Positions 5,611 to 13,576 of a stretch of DNA of 23,302 bases are shown here, one piece after another. The notes beneath the pieces were generated by a model that was not told the origin of the DNA, searched no databases, and worked only from the letters and a program-made list of their open reading frames with translations. Origin of the DNA: JBKCHH01 sp046302855. GTDB taxonomy: Bacteria; Pseudomonadota; Alphaproteobacteria; Rickettsiales; UBA8987. How positions within the stretch are numbered: position 1 is the stretch's first letter; every line of letters begins with the position of its first letter. The DNA lies in the NCBI GenBank assembly GCA_046302855.1, contig JBKCHH010000086.1, positions 1 to 23,302 of the forward strand, written 5' to 3'. Made by a program: the position numbers and the translations under genes.

Positions 5611-6873
5611 ATGCCACTTATTTTAGAAGCACAAATAGCCTTAAGATACTTAAAAGCCAAGAAGAAGGAGAAATTTATTTCGGTAATAACCATCCTTTCT
5701 TTTTTGGGCATAATGTTAGGTGTGGCAACGCTAATTATTGTAATGTCGGTTATGAATGGCTTTAGGGAAGAGCTTATGAACCGTATTCTTGGCATAAATT
5801 CGCACATCTCCATTCTTGCCGATAATAACCATATTGAAAATTATGAAAAATTACTATTAAGAATCAATAAAATAGATGGTATAGACTTTGCCCTGCCGGT
5901 AATTCAAAAGCAATCACTTGCCATTGCGAATAACGAACATGCAGGCGTGCAGGTATCTGGCATTTCATCGCAAGATTTATTGAAAAAAAAGCAGGTGTCA
6001 GACCACATAAAATCTGGCAAAATTTGGGTGGAGGAAAAAAATACCATCAATGATAATAAAATTATTATTGGTTCAAGGTTAGCCCTAAATTTAGGGGTAA
6101 AGGTGGGGGATAGGGTAATGTTGCTTTTGCCACAGATGAATAAAACCCTGTTTGCTACTATTCCTAGAATGAAGGAGTTTCAAGTATCTGGCATTTTTGA
6201 AGTGGGGATGATAGAATATGATAGTAGCACGGTTTTTATGCCACTAACCTTCGCTAAGCTATTTTTTGAATATGGCGAAAATGAAGCCTCTGCCATAGAA
6301 ATATTCTTAAAAGATAGGGAAAAGTTAGAAAACGTTCGCCAGCATTTATTTCAATTTTTTCAGCTAGATTACAGAATAATAGATTGGATGCAGGCAAATT
6401 CTAGCTTCGTGCAATCTTTAAATGTGGAAAGAAATGTTATGTTTTTAATCCTAACCCTTATAATTCTAGTTGCCGTATTCAATGTAATTTCTTCTATGGT
6501 GATGCTAGTAAATAGCAAAAAGCGAGAGATTGCCGTGTTTTCCACCATGGGTTTAAGCAGTTTTTCCATTGCCAGAATATTTATTATTGCAGGCAGTATA
6601 ATTGGCATTATTGGAACCTTGCTTGGCGTATCGCTTGGTGTGTTATTCGCTTTAAATATTGAAGCTATTAGGGGGTTTTTGGAATCTTTGCTAAATACTA
6701 AGTTTTTCTCTCCGGAAGTATATTTCTTATCGCAACTACCAGCTAAGTTAGAGTGGCGGAGTGTTTTAGATGTGTCTCTGCTTGGCGTAATTTCTAGCCT
6801 GCTTGCCACCATTTACCCAGCTATAAAGGCTGCTAAAGAAGACCCTGTAAAAATTTTAAGGTATGAAGACTAA
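5611..6873 (+). CDS. lolC: LolC/LolE-family lipoprotein-releasing permease
   Basis: A 420-residue inner-membrane permease of the LolCDE/FtsX type, which extracts outer-membrane lipoproteins and passes them to LolA. The N-terminus (IALRYLKAKKKEKFISVIT) and the following segment with GIMLGVATLIIVMSVMNGFR are close to the family signature. TM1 is about residues 25-48, then a large periplasmic domain (about 50-265), and three C-terminal TM segments near 272-297, 317-342 and 380-402 with the coupling-type sequence NSKKREIAVFSTMGLS between them. The end YPAIKAAKEDPVKILRYE is characteristic. The start at 5611 follows an in-frame stop directly. The ATPase gene lolD, often beside lolC, is not here; tsaC overlaps its 3' end instead. 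LolC and LolE cannot be separated without comparison. Confidence 0.85.
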   Translation: MPLILEAQIALRYLKAKKKEKFISVITILSFLGIMLGVATLIIVMSVMNGFREELMNRILGINSHISILADNNHIENYEKLLLRINKIDGIDFALPVIQKQSLAIANNEHAGVQVSGISSQDLLKKKQVSDHIKSGKIWVEEKNTINDNKIIIGSRLALNLGVKVGDRVMLLLPQMNKTLFATIPRMKEFQVSGIFEVGMIEYDSSTVFMPLTFAKLFFEYGENEASAIEIFLKDREKLENVRQHLFQFFQLDYRIIDWMQANSSFVQSLNVERNVMFLILTLIILVAVFNVISSMVMLVNSKKREIAVFSTMGLSSFSIARIFIIAGSIIGIIGTLLGVSLGVLFALNIEAIRGFLESLLNTKFFSPEVYFLSQLPAKLEWRSVLDVSLLGVISSLLATIYPAIKAAKEDPVKILRYED

Positions 6874-7453
6874 AATTATAGACTATTCGCTACAACCAAA
6901 ACAGGCTATAGACTTAAGCATAGAGGCTTTTAATAATAACCTGCCAATAATTTTTCAAACCGATACGGTATTTGGTTTTTTGCTACCGCTTAGCTCCACT
7001 AAAGCAAAAAATATAGTGGTGCAGTTAAAGGGTAGGGATGCCAATAAGCCCTTTCAAATATTAGTTTCTAGCAAAAAACAGGCATTTGCTTTGGGCAAGT
7101 TTAATGGATTTGCTTTAGAATTGGCAAAAAAACATTGGGCGGGGGGGCTTACTATTATTGTTCCCTCTCTTTTGGCAAAGGATGAGAAGGTTGGCTTAAG
7201 ATTTCCTAAATTTCCGCCCATAATAAAACTAATTAGAGCCTATAAACAGCCCCTTTTTGCAACTAGCGTAAATATTTCCGGCGAAAAAGAGCTAAATACG
7301 GTTAATGAGATTGAAGCTAATTTTGGTGGCAAGGTTCCGCTAATTGTCTTTTCATCCAATTTTGAGTTAGAAAAAATTGCCTCTACCGTGGTAGAAATTC
7401 TAGACAAGGATTATAAAATACTAAGGCAGGGCGGGGTTAGGATAGAACCCTAA
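6863..7453 (+). CDS. tsaC: L-threonylcarbamoyladenylate synthase (TsaC/YrdC type)
   Basis: A 196-residue YrdC-fold enzyme that makes threonylcarbamoyl-AMP from threonine, bicarbonate and ATP, the first step of t6A37 modification of tRNAs reading ANN codons. Visible family marks: QTDTVFGFL (usually PTDTVYGL), the LKGRDANKPFQILV loop with its Lys and Arg, WAGGLTIIV, GLRFP, and TSVNISGE. The length is that of the short TsaC/YrdC form without the extra Sua5 domain. The ATG lies within the last codons of the lolC-like gene (11-base overlap) with AAGG just upstream, suggesting translational coupling. It ends four bases from the convergent pleD stop. Confidence 0.88.
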   Translation: MKTKIIDYSLQPKQAIDLSIEAFNNNLPIIFQTDTVFGFLLPLSSTKAKNIVVQLKGRDANKPFQILVSSKKQAFALGKFNGFALELAKKHWAGGLTIIVPSLLAKDEKVGLRFPKFPPIIKLIRAYKQPLFATSVNISGEKELNTVNEIEANFGGKVPLIVFSSNFELEKIASTVVEILDKDYKILRQGGVRIEP

Positions 7454-7457
7454 ATAG

Positions 7458-8858
7458 CTAACTACTCCTCTTATCACCAATTTCGCTAGTATAAACAACC
7501 ACCTTGTTTCTACCTGTGTCTTTGGCACTATATAGGGCAAGGTCGGCCTGTTTTTTAAACTCGATAGAGGGTAGATAGTTATCTTTCATAACCGCTAAAC
7601 CTATACTAATGGTGCAGTTTGCAAAGCCGGGTTCAGCCGAAATTTTAATTGGCTTTGATTCTATAGATTTTCTAATTCTTTCTGCCACAATTTGCCCACC
7701 TTCTAAATTGGTATTGGGCATTAACACAATAAATTCTTCGCCACCATACCTTGCAACCAAATCTACATTCCTAAGCGAGCCTTTTATTTCAACCGCAACC
7801 TGCCTTAAAACCTCATCCCCTATAGGGTGCCCCCAGCCTGGCCTATCATTAACTAACTTGAAGTGATCAATATCTAAAGCCAGCATACAAAGGGAGCCGT
7901 TTTTTGCCTTAATTTCCTCTATAATTGTTTCTATATGCTCATCAAAAAAACGCCTATTATAAAGCCCAGTTAAACTATCTACAATTGACTCAGAGAAGGA
8001 TTTTTGATAGTTTTCTTTTAGTAAATCGTGATAAACCTTATATTTTATTTGCGTCTTTACCCTTGCTAAAAGCTCATTACTTTCAACTGGGGTTAGAACA
8101 TAATCATCAATCCCTAGCTCCAAACTTTTTGCCACCAAGCCTTCATCTCCCGAAGAAATTAAGTGGATAACTGGCGTTTTTCTAAAGTTTAACTTGTTTC
8201 TAATTTTAAAAATAAGCCTAATACTATCTATCTGCTCCAGCCCAGAATTTACTATAAATAAATCAAAGTCTTTATTATCAAGTTGATCTACATCCTTATT
8301 TAAATCGTAAAACTCTACATAATAAAATACTGATTCTAAAGCTTTTTTTATGCGATTTTTTTGAATAACATCATCATCAATAATCATTATCTTGCATTCA
8401 CTTTCATTTATATCAAAACCCTTTTCCTGCACCTCTAGCCCTAGTTTTGAAAAGGTCTTATCGCGAATTAAAAGTTCATCAAAAATAGCCTTTAGTCTAA
8501 CTAGTGATTTTACACGGGAGAAAAGATGCACCTCATCAATAGGCTTGGTAATAAAATCGGTAGCTCCAGCTTTTAGGCACCTTACCCTATCTTCCTGCTC
8601 GGTAAGGGCAGTTACCATTACTATGGGAATATGCATGGTTTCACTTTGCTTTTTTAGAATACGGCAGACCTCTATTCCATCCATTTCTGGCATCATTACA
8701 TCCAGCAAAATTACATCTGGATTTAGATTGGTTGCCATCTCTATTGCCTGCTTGCCGTTTCTAGCAGAAAAGACATTATAGTATTCAGATTCCAGCTTGG
8801 CTTCCAGTAACTTTACATTTCTTTCAACATCATCAACTACTAAAATTCTACCGGTCAT
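7458..8858 (-). CDS. pleD: PleD-type response regulator, diguanylate cyclase
   Basis: Layout is receiver, degenerate receiver, GGDEF (466 residues), the PleD architecture. The first receiver has acidic D9/D10, phosphate acceptor D53 (ILLDVMMPEMDG) and K105 (ITKPID). The second (about 156-270) keeps IIDDD but has FIVNSG where the acceptor Asp should be, so it is a pseudo-receiver for dimerisation. The GGDEF domain starts at DSLTGLYNRR and has the active site GGEEF (372-376) and an inhibitory I-site RNVD (363-366) exactly five residues before it. It should make c-di-GMP when phosphorylated at D53. In Caulobacter PleD drives the swarmer-to-stalked transition. The start is three bases after the divK stop, the conserved divK-pleD pair. 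Confidence 0.92.
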   Translation of the reverse strand: MTGRILVVDDVERNVKLLEAKLESEYYNVFSARNGKQAIEMATNLNPDVILLDVMMPEMDGIEVCRILKKQSETMHIPIVMVTALTEQEDRVRCLKAGATDFITKPIDEVHLFSRVKSLVRLKAIFDELLIRDKTFSKLGLEVQEKGFDINESECKIMIIDDDVIQKNRIKKALESVFYYVEFYDLNKDVDQLDNKDFDLFIVNSGLEQIDSIRLIFKIRNKLNFRKTPVIHLISSGDEGLVAKSLELGIDDYVLTPVESNELLARVKTQIKYKVYHDLLKENYQKSFSESIVDSLTGLYNRRFFDEHIETIIEEIKAKNGSLCMLALDIDHFKLVNDRPGWGHPIGDEVLRQVAVEIKGSLRNVDLVARYGGEEFIVLMPNTNLEGGQIVAERIRKSIESKPIKISAEPGFANCTISIGLAVMKDNYLPSIEFKKQADLALYSAKDTGRNKVVVYTSEIGDKRSS

Positions 8859-8861
8859 AGG

Positions 8862-9230
8862 TTAAATATATTTCTTAACAGTTGTGATAAAACTTTTGAT
8901 ATCAATAGGTTTTGCCATATATTCTTCGCAACCTATTGCCTTTATTCTTTCCACCTCTTCTTTAAACACAAAGGCGGTAATGGCAATTATGGGAATGTTT
9001 TTGAATTTATTGGTATCTTGTTTTAGCATTTTTATTAAATCAAAGCCAGAAACGGTTGGAAGTTGAATATCCATAATAATTAAATTAGGGGAAAAACTTT
9101 CAATCTCTTTAATTAAATTTAAACCATTATCAATACAAAATACGCTGTAGCCGTTAAATTCTAGCAAATCTGAAAACAACTTGGCGTTAAGGTCGTTATC
9201 TTCCACAATTAGCACTTTTTTCTCACTCAT
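8862..9230 (-). CDS. divK: DivK single-domain response regulator
   Basis: A 122-residue stand-alone receiver. Conserved points are visible: acidic pair D11/E10 (LIVEDNDLNAKLF), phosphate acceptor D54 (IIMDIQLPTVSG), the switch Thr in IAITAF, and the Lys in MAKPID near residue 107. EDNDLNAKLFSDLLEFNGY and GCEEYMAKPI match DivK strongly. In Caulobacter DivK is phosphorylated by DivJ, dephosphorylated by PleC, and acts through DivL to switch off CckA kinase activity, so it links to the cckA gene 4 kb away. It sits between the DUF218 gene (one-base gap) and pleD (three-base gap), clearly one operon. Confidence 0.93.
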   Translation of the reverse strand: MSEKKVLIVEDNDLNAKLFSDLLEFNGYSVFCIDNGLNLIKEIESFSPNLIIMDIQLPTVSGFDLIKMLKQDTNKFKNIPIIAITAFVFKEEVERIKAIGCEEYMAKPIDIKSFITTVKKYI

Positions 9231-9231
9231 T

Positions 9232-9789
9232 TTATAGCCCTAAAAAATTAATCAAAGATGCTATAATGAACTTATTATACTCTTTTAGCAAATACAAATC
9301 TTCTTTTTTATTGGCAGTAACTATTGGGTGAGGGATAATTTTAACCCCTTTAGCGTTTCTTTGAATTTCAAGCAAACTCCTTGGCATATGATAGCTAGAG
9401 GTTATAAGGCGAATTGAGGTTATTTTTTCTTTTCGTAGCCACTCACCCACCTCTACCCCATTTTGCTTAGTGGTTTTAGCCACTCTGCCTAGAATAACTT
9501 TTTGGTTGTAGTTAGTGATTTGCCCTATATCAAAATTGTTTTCTAGCGCCAATTCTTCAATTTTAACGCCACTACCAACGCCAGAAATAAATAGTGTAGG
9601 TGCAGTATTTTGCTTTAGTAAAGAAAACCCCTCCTTTATCCGCAAATCATCCCCAGTTAGCACCACATTTGCCTGAACCTTTTGCAAATCATCTGCACTT
9701 ATAAGGCTATTAGCATATCGGTTAAACTGGCTAAAGCCTATCAACCAAAAGATTATGGCAACTAGAATTAATTGAAAAAGAATCTTCAT
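9232..9789 (-). CDS. DUF218 (YdcF/ElyC/SanA-type) membrane-anchored protein
   Basis: A 185-residue protein with an N-terminal membrane anchor (about residues 3-20, LFQLILVAIIFWLIGFSQF) and a DUF218 domain: NVVLTGDDLRIKEGFSLL, PTLFISGVGSGV, and then LITSSYHMPRSLLEI, whose Ser-Ser-Tyr-His stretch is a hallmark. Family members such as ElyC and SanA affect envelope integrity and peptidoglycan in E. coli, but the biochemical activity is not settled. It is tightly packed between hisS (one base) and divK (one base), so it is co-transcribed with the cell-cycle regulators. The function is inferred from family only. Confidence 0.8.
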   Translation of the reverse strand: MKILFQLILVAIIFWLIGFSQFNRYANSLISADDLQKVQANVVLTGDDLRIKEGFSLLKQNTAPTLFISGVGSGVKIEELALENNFDIGQITNYNQKVILGRVAKTTKQNGVEVGEWLRKEKITSIRLITSSYHMPRSLLEIQRNAKGVKIIPHPIVTANKKEDLYLLKEYNKFIIASLINFLGL

Positions 9790-9790
9790 A

Positions 9791-11050
9791 CTATAGGTTA
9801 GGGATAGTTTTTTTTATAATCTCTTCACTAAGGTAGCCATTGTATAAAAGCTTTTCTTGCGTGCCTAAATCCATATTTTTTATTGTTAAACTATTATCAT
9901 CTTCAACAATAATGGTAAAGATTGCGTTAATTTCACTGGCCTGTTTGAACTTCTTTTTTAAATTGCCAGCTTGAATAGTTTCAGTTTTTACCCCCATTTC
10001 TCTAAAAGAGTGGCTTATTTGTAGTAACTTTACTTGTGTTTCTTCACTATAGCTAAATATTGCAATGGGGCGAACATCCAAAACTTTTGTGTTAGAATTT
10101 TCTAGTAGAATTTGTAATCTTTCCACCCCACCAGCAAAGCCTATGGCGGGGGTGTGATTGCCACCCATTAATTCCACCAAACCATCATACCTACCCCCCG
10201 CTATCACGGCAGATTTTGCCCCACTTTCATCTAGAACTGATTTGAATTCAAAAACAATATCATTGTAATAATCCAAACCCCTTACTAGCCTTGGATTGTG
10301 GGTAAATTTTACATAAGGTTCTAGCAAACTTTGTATCTGGCTGAAATAGTCCCTTTCTTGATTATTTAAAAAATCAGTTAATAGGGGGGCATTATGCAAA
10401 ATCTTTTGATCGGCCCCATCTTTAGAATCAAGAATTCTTAAAGGATTTTTATGCAGGCGAATTTGGCTCTCGCTTGATAACTGCCCTTCAAAGGCTTGCA
10501 AATAATTCACAAGTGCCTTCTGATAGGTTTTTCTAGTTTCTTTACTGCCAATAAAATTTATCTCTAGCGTTGTTTTTTCGGCGATATTTAACGAGGTTAA
10601 AATATTGTAAGCCGTAAGAATAGTTTCTGCATCTATTAGGGGAGATTTTTCGCCAAACCTTTCAAAGTTTATTTGATTAAATTGGCGGTATCTGCCCTTT
10701 TGTGGTCTTTCATAACGAAAAAGTGGGCCAAAGGTAAATAGTTTTAAGGGTAGTTTTTCTTGCAAATTGTTAGAGATAAAAGCCCGCACCACCCCAGCTG
10801 TGAACTCTGGCCGCAGAGATATTTCATCCCCCCCCTTGGTAGTAAAAGAAAAGATTTCTTTAGCCACCACATCGGTTTCTTCCCCAATTGATTTTTTAAA
10901 AATGTTAGTATTTTCAACTATGGGAACTATTATAGACTGGTAGCAAAAGATTTCCGCTACAGTTTTGCCAGCATTTATAACTGCGTTAAAAGTTTTTGTT
11001 TCATCAAATAAAACATCCCTAAAGCCTCTAACTGGTTGTGGTTTAGACAT
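9791..11050 (-). CDS. hisS: Histidyl-tRNA synthetase
   Basis: A class II synthetase of 419 residues that attaches histidine to tRNA-His. Visible: N-terminal PQPVRGFRDVLFDE, SLRPEFTAGVVRA (78-90), motif 2 with FGPLFRYERPQKGRYRQF (107-124), histidine-binding LVRGLDYYNDIVFEF with R258, GGRYDGL, motif 3 AIGFAGGVERL (302-312), and a C-terminal anticodon-binding domain (about 325-419). Length and motifs are those of a functional enzyme, in contrast to hisZ in this window. It is first in the operon with the DUF218 gene, divK and pleD. The promoter is in the 127-base divergent region shared with the ferredoxin gene. Confidence 0.95.
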   Translation of the reverse strand: MSKPQPVRGFRDVLFDETKTFNAVINAGKTVAEIFCYQSIIVPIVENTNIFKKSIGEETDVVAKEIFSFTTKGGDEISLRPEFTAGVVRAFISNNLQEKLPLKLFTFGPLFRYERPQKGRYRQFNQINFERFGEKSPLIDAETILTAYNILTSLNIAEKTTLEINFIGSKETRKTYQKALVNYLQAFEGQLSSESQIRLHKNPLRILDSKDGADQKILHNAPLLTDFLNNQERDYFSQIQSLLEPYVKFTHNPRLVRGLDYYNDIVFEFKSVLDESGAKSAVIAGGRYDGLVELMGGNHTPAIGFAGGVERLQILLENSNTKVLDVRPIAIFSYSEETQVKLLQISHSFREMGVKTETIQAGNLKKKFKQASEINAIFTIIVEDDNSLTIKNMDLGTQEKLLYNGYLSEEIIKKTIPNL

Positions 11051-11089
11051 TTGTATATATTTTAAGATGTAAAAATAATCATAATTTAC

Positions 11090-11151
11090 ATTATAGTCAA
11101 ATCCACCCCATTGTTTTTTGGGGTTGACTAGTGGGTTTGTATATCTATAAG
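11090..11151. promoter_or_regulatory. Overlapping divergent promoters with an inverted repeat (hisS / ferredoxin)
   Basis: For the ferredoxin gene, a -35 TTGACT (11124-11129) and a -10 TATAAG (11146-11151) are spaced by 16 bases. For hisS on the minus strand a perfect -10 TATAAT lies at 11095-11090 with no clear -35. A two-part inverted repeat spans both: TAGTCAA (11094-11100) with TTGACTA (11124-11130), and inside it CCCCA (11106-11110) with TGGGG (11119-11123). One arm is the -35 of the ferredoxin promoter and the other overlaps the hisS -10, so it could be an operator or a transcribed hairpin. Confidence 0.5.
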
Positions 11152-11177
11152 TCTTTCAAAAATTTTTCAAATTATAA

Positions 11178-11510
11178 ATGCCAAAAGTAATATTCAAAAA
11201 TAAAAGCGGCGATAGGTGGGAAATTGAAGCTCCGATTGGGGTTTCACTACTTGAAGTGGCACACAAAAATGATATTCCTTTAGAGGGTGCTTGTGAAGGT
11301 TCCCTTGCCTGCTCTACTTGCCACATAATAGTAGCGGAGGAAGAGGTTTATAATTCTCTACCACAAGCAAGTGAAGATGAAGAAGATATGCTAGACCTTG
11401 CCTTTGGCCTAACCCATACCTCTAGGCTTGGTTGCCAAATTATTATCACAGAAGAACTAGATGGGTTGACAGTTATAATTCCTGAAGCTACAAGAAATAT
11501 GCAAAATTAA
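11178..11510 (+). CDS. fdx: Adrenodoxin-type [2Fe-2S] ferredoxin
   Basis: A 110-residue ferredoxin. Cluster ligands are C39, C45, C48 (GACEGSLACSTCHIIV) and C86 (SRLGCQII), in the C-x5-C-x2-C-x37-C spacing of adrenodoxin/Fdx-type proteins. LPQASEDEEDMLDLAFGL is the acidic interaction helix and GLTVIIPEATRN the usual end. Such ferredoxins give electrons to Fe-S cluster assembly or to monooxygenases. No isc or suf genes are in view, so the partner is open. The leader is short (about 20 bases from the predicted start site), with no clear Shine-Dalgarno. The DUF2125-like gene follows after 18 bases. Confidence 0.9.
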   Translation: MPKVIFKNKSGDRWEIEAPIGVSLLEVAHKNDIPLEGACEGSLACSTCHIIVAEEEVYNSLPQASEDEEDMLDLAFGLTHTSRLGCQIIITEELDGLTVIIPEATRNMQN

Positions 11511-11528
11511 TTTTTTAAACATTCTTTT

Positions 11529-12869
11529 ATGGTCAGCACATCTAAATTTTCTGCAAAAAATATTATTGTTTTTGTTCTATTACTTGCTTTGATTATTGCC
11601 CTTTCTGCCCTAAGCGTAGTTTGGTTTCAAAAGGCTAAAGAGGTAAAAAAAGAAGTTACTACCACTATTGAAAACTTTTCGCTTTTTGTTCGCTCGCAAC
11701 AAAAGGGTGATTTTAAAGTGGAAAAAGTTTCAATCACTGGCTATCCCTTTAGTTTTAAAGTGAACCTATCTAACATCACCGCCTCTAAGCAAATTTTTGG
11801 GCTGGAAAATGATGTTGCGATTAAAGATTTTTCAGTAAGCCTACCTTTTTTAAGCAATGGTGCTTCTATCAACTTACCTAAAGAATTGGTTCTGGGTGAA
11901 ACTAAAGTTTTAAGCAATGGGGCTTCTATAAAAATATCTTCACTAAAAAAAGTTAATAATTTAACTGATGTTAGGGAATATTTAAATGTTGTCAATTTAA
12001 GAGATTTTGTTTTAGACATCAATAACTTAGCCTTTTATAAAAACAATCAGCTATTTTATAGTGCTGATAAGCTATTTTTTGGCATAAACAAATCTGGCTC
12101 TTATTTAAACTTCAAGGTGAATTTTAAAAATGTAGCTCAAACGCCAGAATATTTGAACAAGAGTTTTTTTGAAAAAATCACCAAAAGCAATGTTATTTTA
12201 ACTGCTAATGAGGCATCTGCCATTGCTAAACTAAAGGAATTGATTGAAAAAAACAATTCGCCATTATCTTTAAAATTAGAGGGTAAATTGCCTTTTGAAG
12301 CACAAAAAATGGTTTCTGAAAATAAAACCCTAGAGGTTGTTGCTAACCTTTTAATATCTTATGGCAAAACCAATATAAAGGCCGATATTAGCGGTAGCAC
12401 CAAAAAATTGGCAGATTTAGATAAGGTTACCTTAAATATTAACTTCACCAATATTCTTGAGAGTTTAAACTTTTTAAAAGAATTCCACAATTTGCTGGCG
12501 CAAGCTAATTATAATAAAATCATATTAATCTTTTCAAAAGATGCCTCTGCAAATACTGGTGCGAATACTGGTATTGAATATGTAGCCTCGCCAATTTCAG
12601 ATCAATTTATAGCTGATATTTTGGGTCTTCTTAAAAATATAAATGGCTATGATGAAAAGAAAGATTTGCTTTCAATCAATTACAAAAAAACAGATAAGGA
12701 AGAAGTCTTAAATGGTAAAAACTTTACTGATTTAAAGCCAGCCATTGATGCTAGCCTTGCGAAAATATCTGCCCAGTATAGCGAAATATTAAAGATTCAG
12801 CTTAAAAAGGCGTCTAAAAAGACAGATGCCAAAAAAGATGTTAAATTAGAGGGTAAGAAGAAAAACTAA
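11529..12869 (+). CDS. Membrane-anchored DUF2125-like protein of unknown function
   Basis: A 446-residue protein with an N-terminal TM segment (about 11-33) and a large, probably periplasmic, beta-rich domain. Near residue 65-80, KVEKVSITGYPFSFKVNLSN resembles the conserved stretch of alphaproteobacterial DUF2125 proteins and the related YdgA-like group; this is my only family evidence. The motif LSNGASI occurs twice (from 21-base direct repeats at 11849-11869 and 11909-11929, one mismatch). Near 325-345 there is a short ANTG-ANTG duplication. The C-terminus is a Lys-rich tail (KKASKKTDAKKDVKLEGKK). It may be co-transcribed with the ferredoxin gene. No enzyme motif is seen, so no function is proposed. 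Confidence 0.6.
   Translation: MVSTSKFSAKNIIVFVLLLALIIALSALSVVWFQKAKEVKKEVTTTIENFSLFVRSQQKGDFKVEKVSITGYPFSFKVNLSNITASKQIFGLENDVAIKDFSVSLPFLSNGASINLPKELVLGETKVLSNGASIKISSLKKVNNLTDVREYLNVVNLRDFVLDINNLAFYKNNQLFYSADKLFFGINKSGSYLNFKVNFKNVAQTPEYLNKSFFEKITKSNVILTANEASAIAKLKELIEKNNSPLSLKLEGKLPFEAQKMVSENKTLEVVANLLISYGKTNIKADISGSTKKLADLDKVTLNINFTNILESLNFLKEFHNLLAQANYNKIILIFSKDASANTGANTGIEYVASPISDQFIADILGLLKNINGYDEKKDLLSINYKKTDKEEVLNGKNFTDLKPAIDASLAKISAQYSEILKIQLKKASKKTDAKKDVKLEGKKKN
11849..11929 (+). repeat. Intragenic 21-base direct repeat spaced by 60 bases
   Basis: 11849-11869 and 11909-11929 differ at one base (core TAAGCAATGG, then TGCTTCTAT or GGCTTCTAT). The 60-base period keeps the frame and repeats LSNGASI in the protein. 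Confidence 0.75.
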
Positions 12870-12883
12870 AAGAGAATAAAAGA

Positions 12884-12977
12884 GAGACTTAGGACAAGAC
12901 CCAACAAAGCAAAATTACGGTTGCTGTGTTTCCATCCTGGCCGGGTTCATAAAGTTTGTTGCCCCTGCCTAAATCTC
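12884..12977 (-). ncRNA. ffs: Signal recognition particle RNA, small bacterial (4.5S) type
   Basis: On the minus strand a 94-base RNA folds as one long hairpin. The outer stem GAGATTTAGG (12977-12968) pairs with CCTAAGTCTC (12893-12884) over ten pairs with one G-U. Inside, CAACAAA pairs with TTTGTTG. The apical part reads GAACCCGGCCAGG, AUG, tetraloop GAAA, CAC, AGCAACCGTAA; the spacing AGG-3-tetraloop-3-AGCA is exactly that of the Ffh-binding domain of SRP RNA. It guides membrane-protein ribosomes to the translocon together with Ffh and FtsY. A T-rich stretch follows the 3' end (TTTTATTCTCTTTT). The exact ends are set by the outer stem. Confidence 0.9.
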
Positions 12978-12988
12978 TTGCACCAAAA

Positions 12989-12994
12989 AATATA
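12989..12994 (-). promoter_or_regulatory. Probable -10 box of ffs
   Basis: TATATT on the minus strand (12994-12989) lies 11 bases before the 5' end of the RNA. A TTGTTT 14 bases upstream is a poor -35 in spacing, so only the -10 is proposed. Confidence 0.4.
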
Positions 12995-13034
12995 CCAATT
13001 AAAAGAATAAACAAGCGATAGTAATATTTAGCAT

Positions 13035-13508
13035 ATGAAAAAAATTTTAACCACCAAGCAAGGCTTTGATAAGTTAGAGAAGGAATATAACCATTTAAAA
13101 TCGGTAGAAAGGCCAGCCATTATTGCCCAAATTGCGGAGGCTAGAGACCATGGCGATTTAAAAGAAAATGCCGAATATCACTCTGCTAGAGAAAAACAAA
13201 GCTTTATAGAGGGCAGAATAAAAATTCTTGATGGCTTTTTTGTAAACAGCCAAATTATTGATTCTAAACAATTTTCTGGCAGCAAAAAAATATTCTTTTC
13301 CGCAAAAATAGAATTATTAGATATAGATAGCGATAAGCAAGTAAATTACCAAATTGTGGGTGAATTTGAAGCAGATTTAGACAAGGGCCTACTTTCTTGT
13401 GAAACTCCTCTAGCAATTGCCCTGCTTGGCAAAGAAGTGGGTGATGAGGTTTTTGTTAATACGCCAAAAGGCAAAAAAAACTACGAGATTTTAAAGATTA
13501 GTTATTAA
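13035..13508 (+). CDS. greA: Transcription elongation factor GreA
   Basis: A 157-residue protein of the usual GreA length. Residues 1-75 are the antiparallel coiled coil, with the tip motif EARDHGDLKENAEYHSAR carrying the acidic residues that stimulate RNA cleavage in backtracked RNA polymerase. The C-terminal FKBP-like domain follows, with LLGKEVGDEVFVNTPKGKK and the end YEILKISY. It rescues arrested RNA polymerase. It is divergent from ffs, with only 57 bases between the SRP RNA 5' end and the ATG. No strong Shine-Dalgarno is seen. Confidence 0.95.
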   Translation: MKKILTTKQGFDKLEKEYNHLKSVERPAIIAQIAEARDHGDLKENAEYHSAREKQSFIEGRIKILDGFFVNSQIIDSKQFSGSKKIFFSAKIELLDIDSDKQVNYQIVGEFEADLDKGLLSCETPLAIALLGKEVGDEVFVNTPKGKKNYEILKISY

Positions 13509-13576
13509 GCCCCTCCCACAAGAATTATTGAAACTTGCTAAAAATAGCTTATTAAAGCCTATAAAACCTATTCCCT

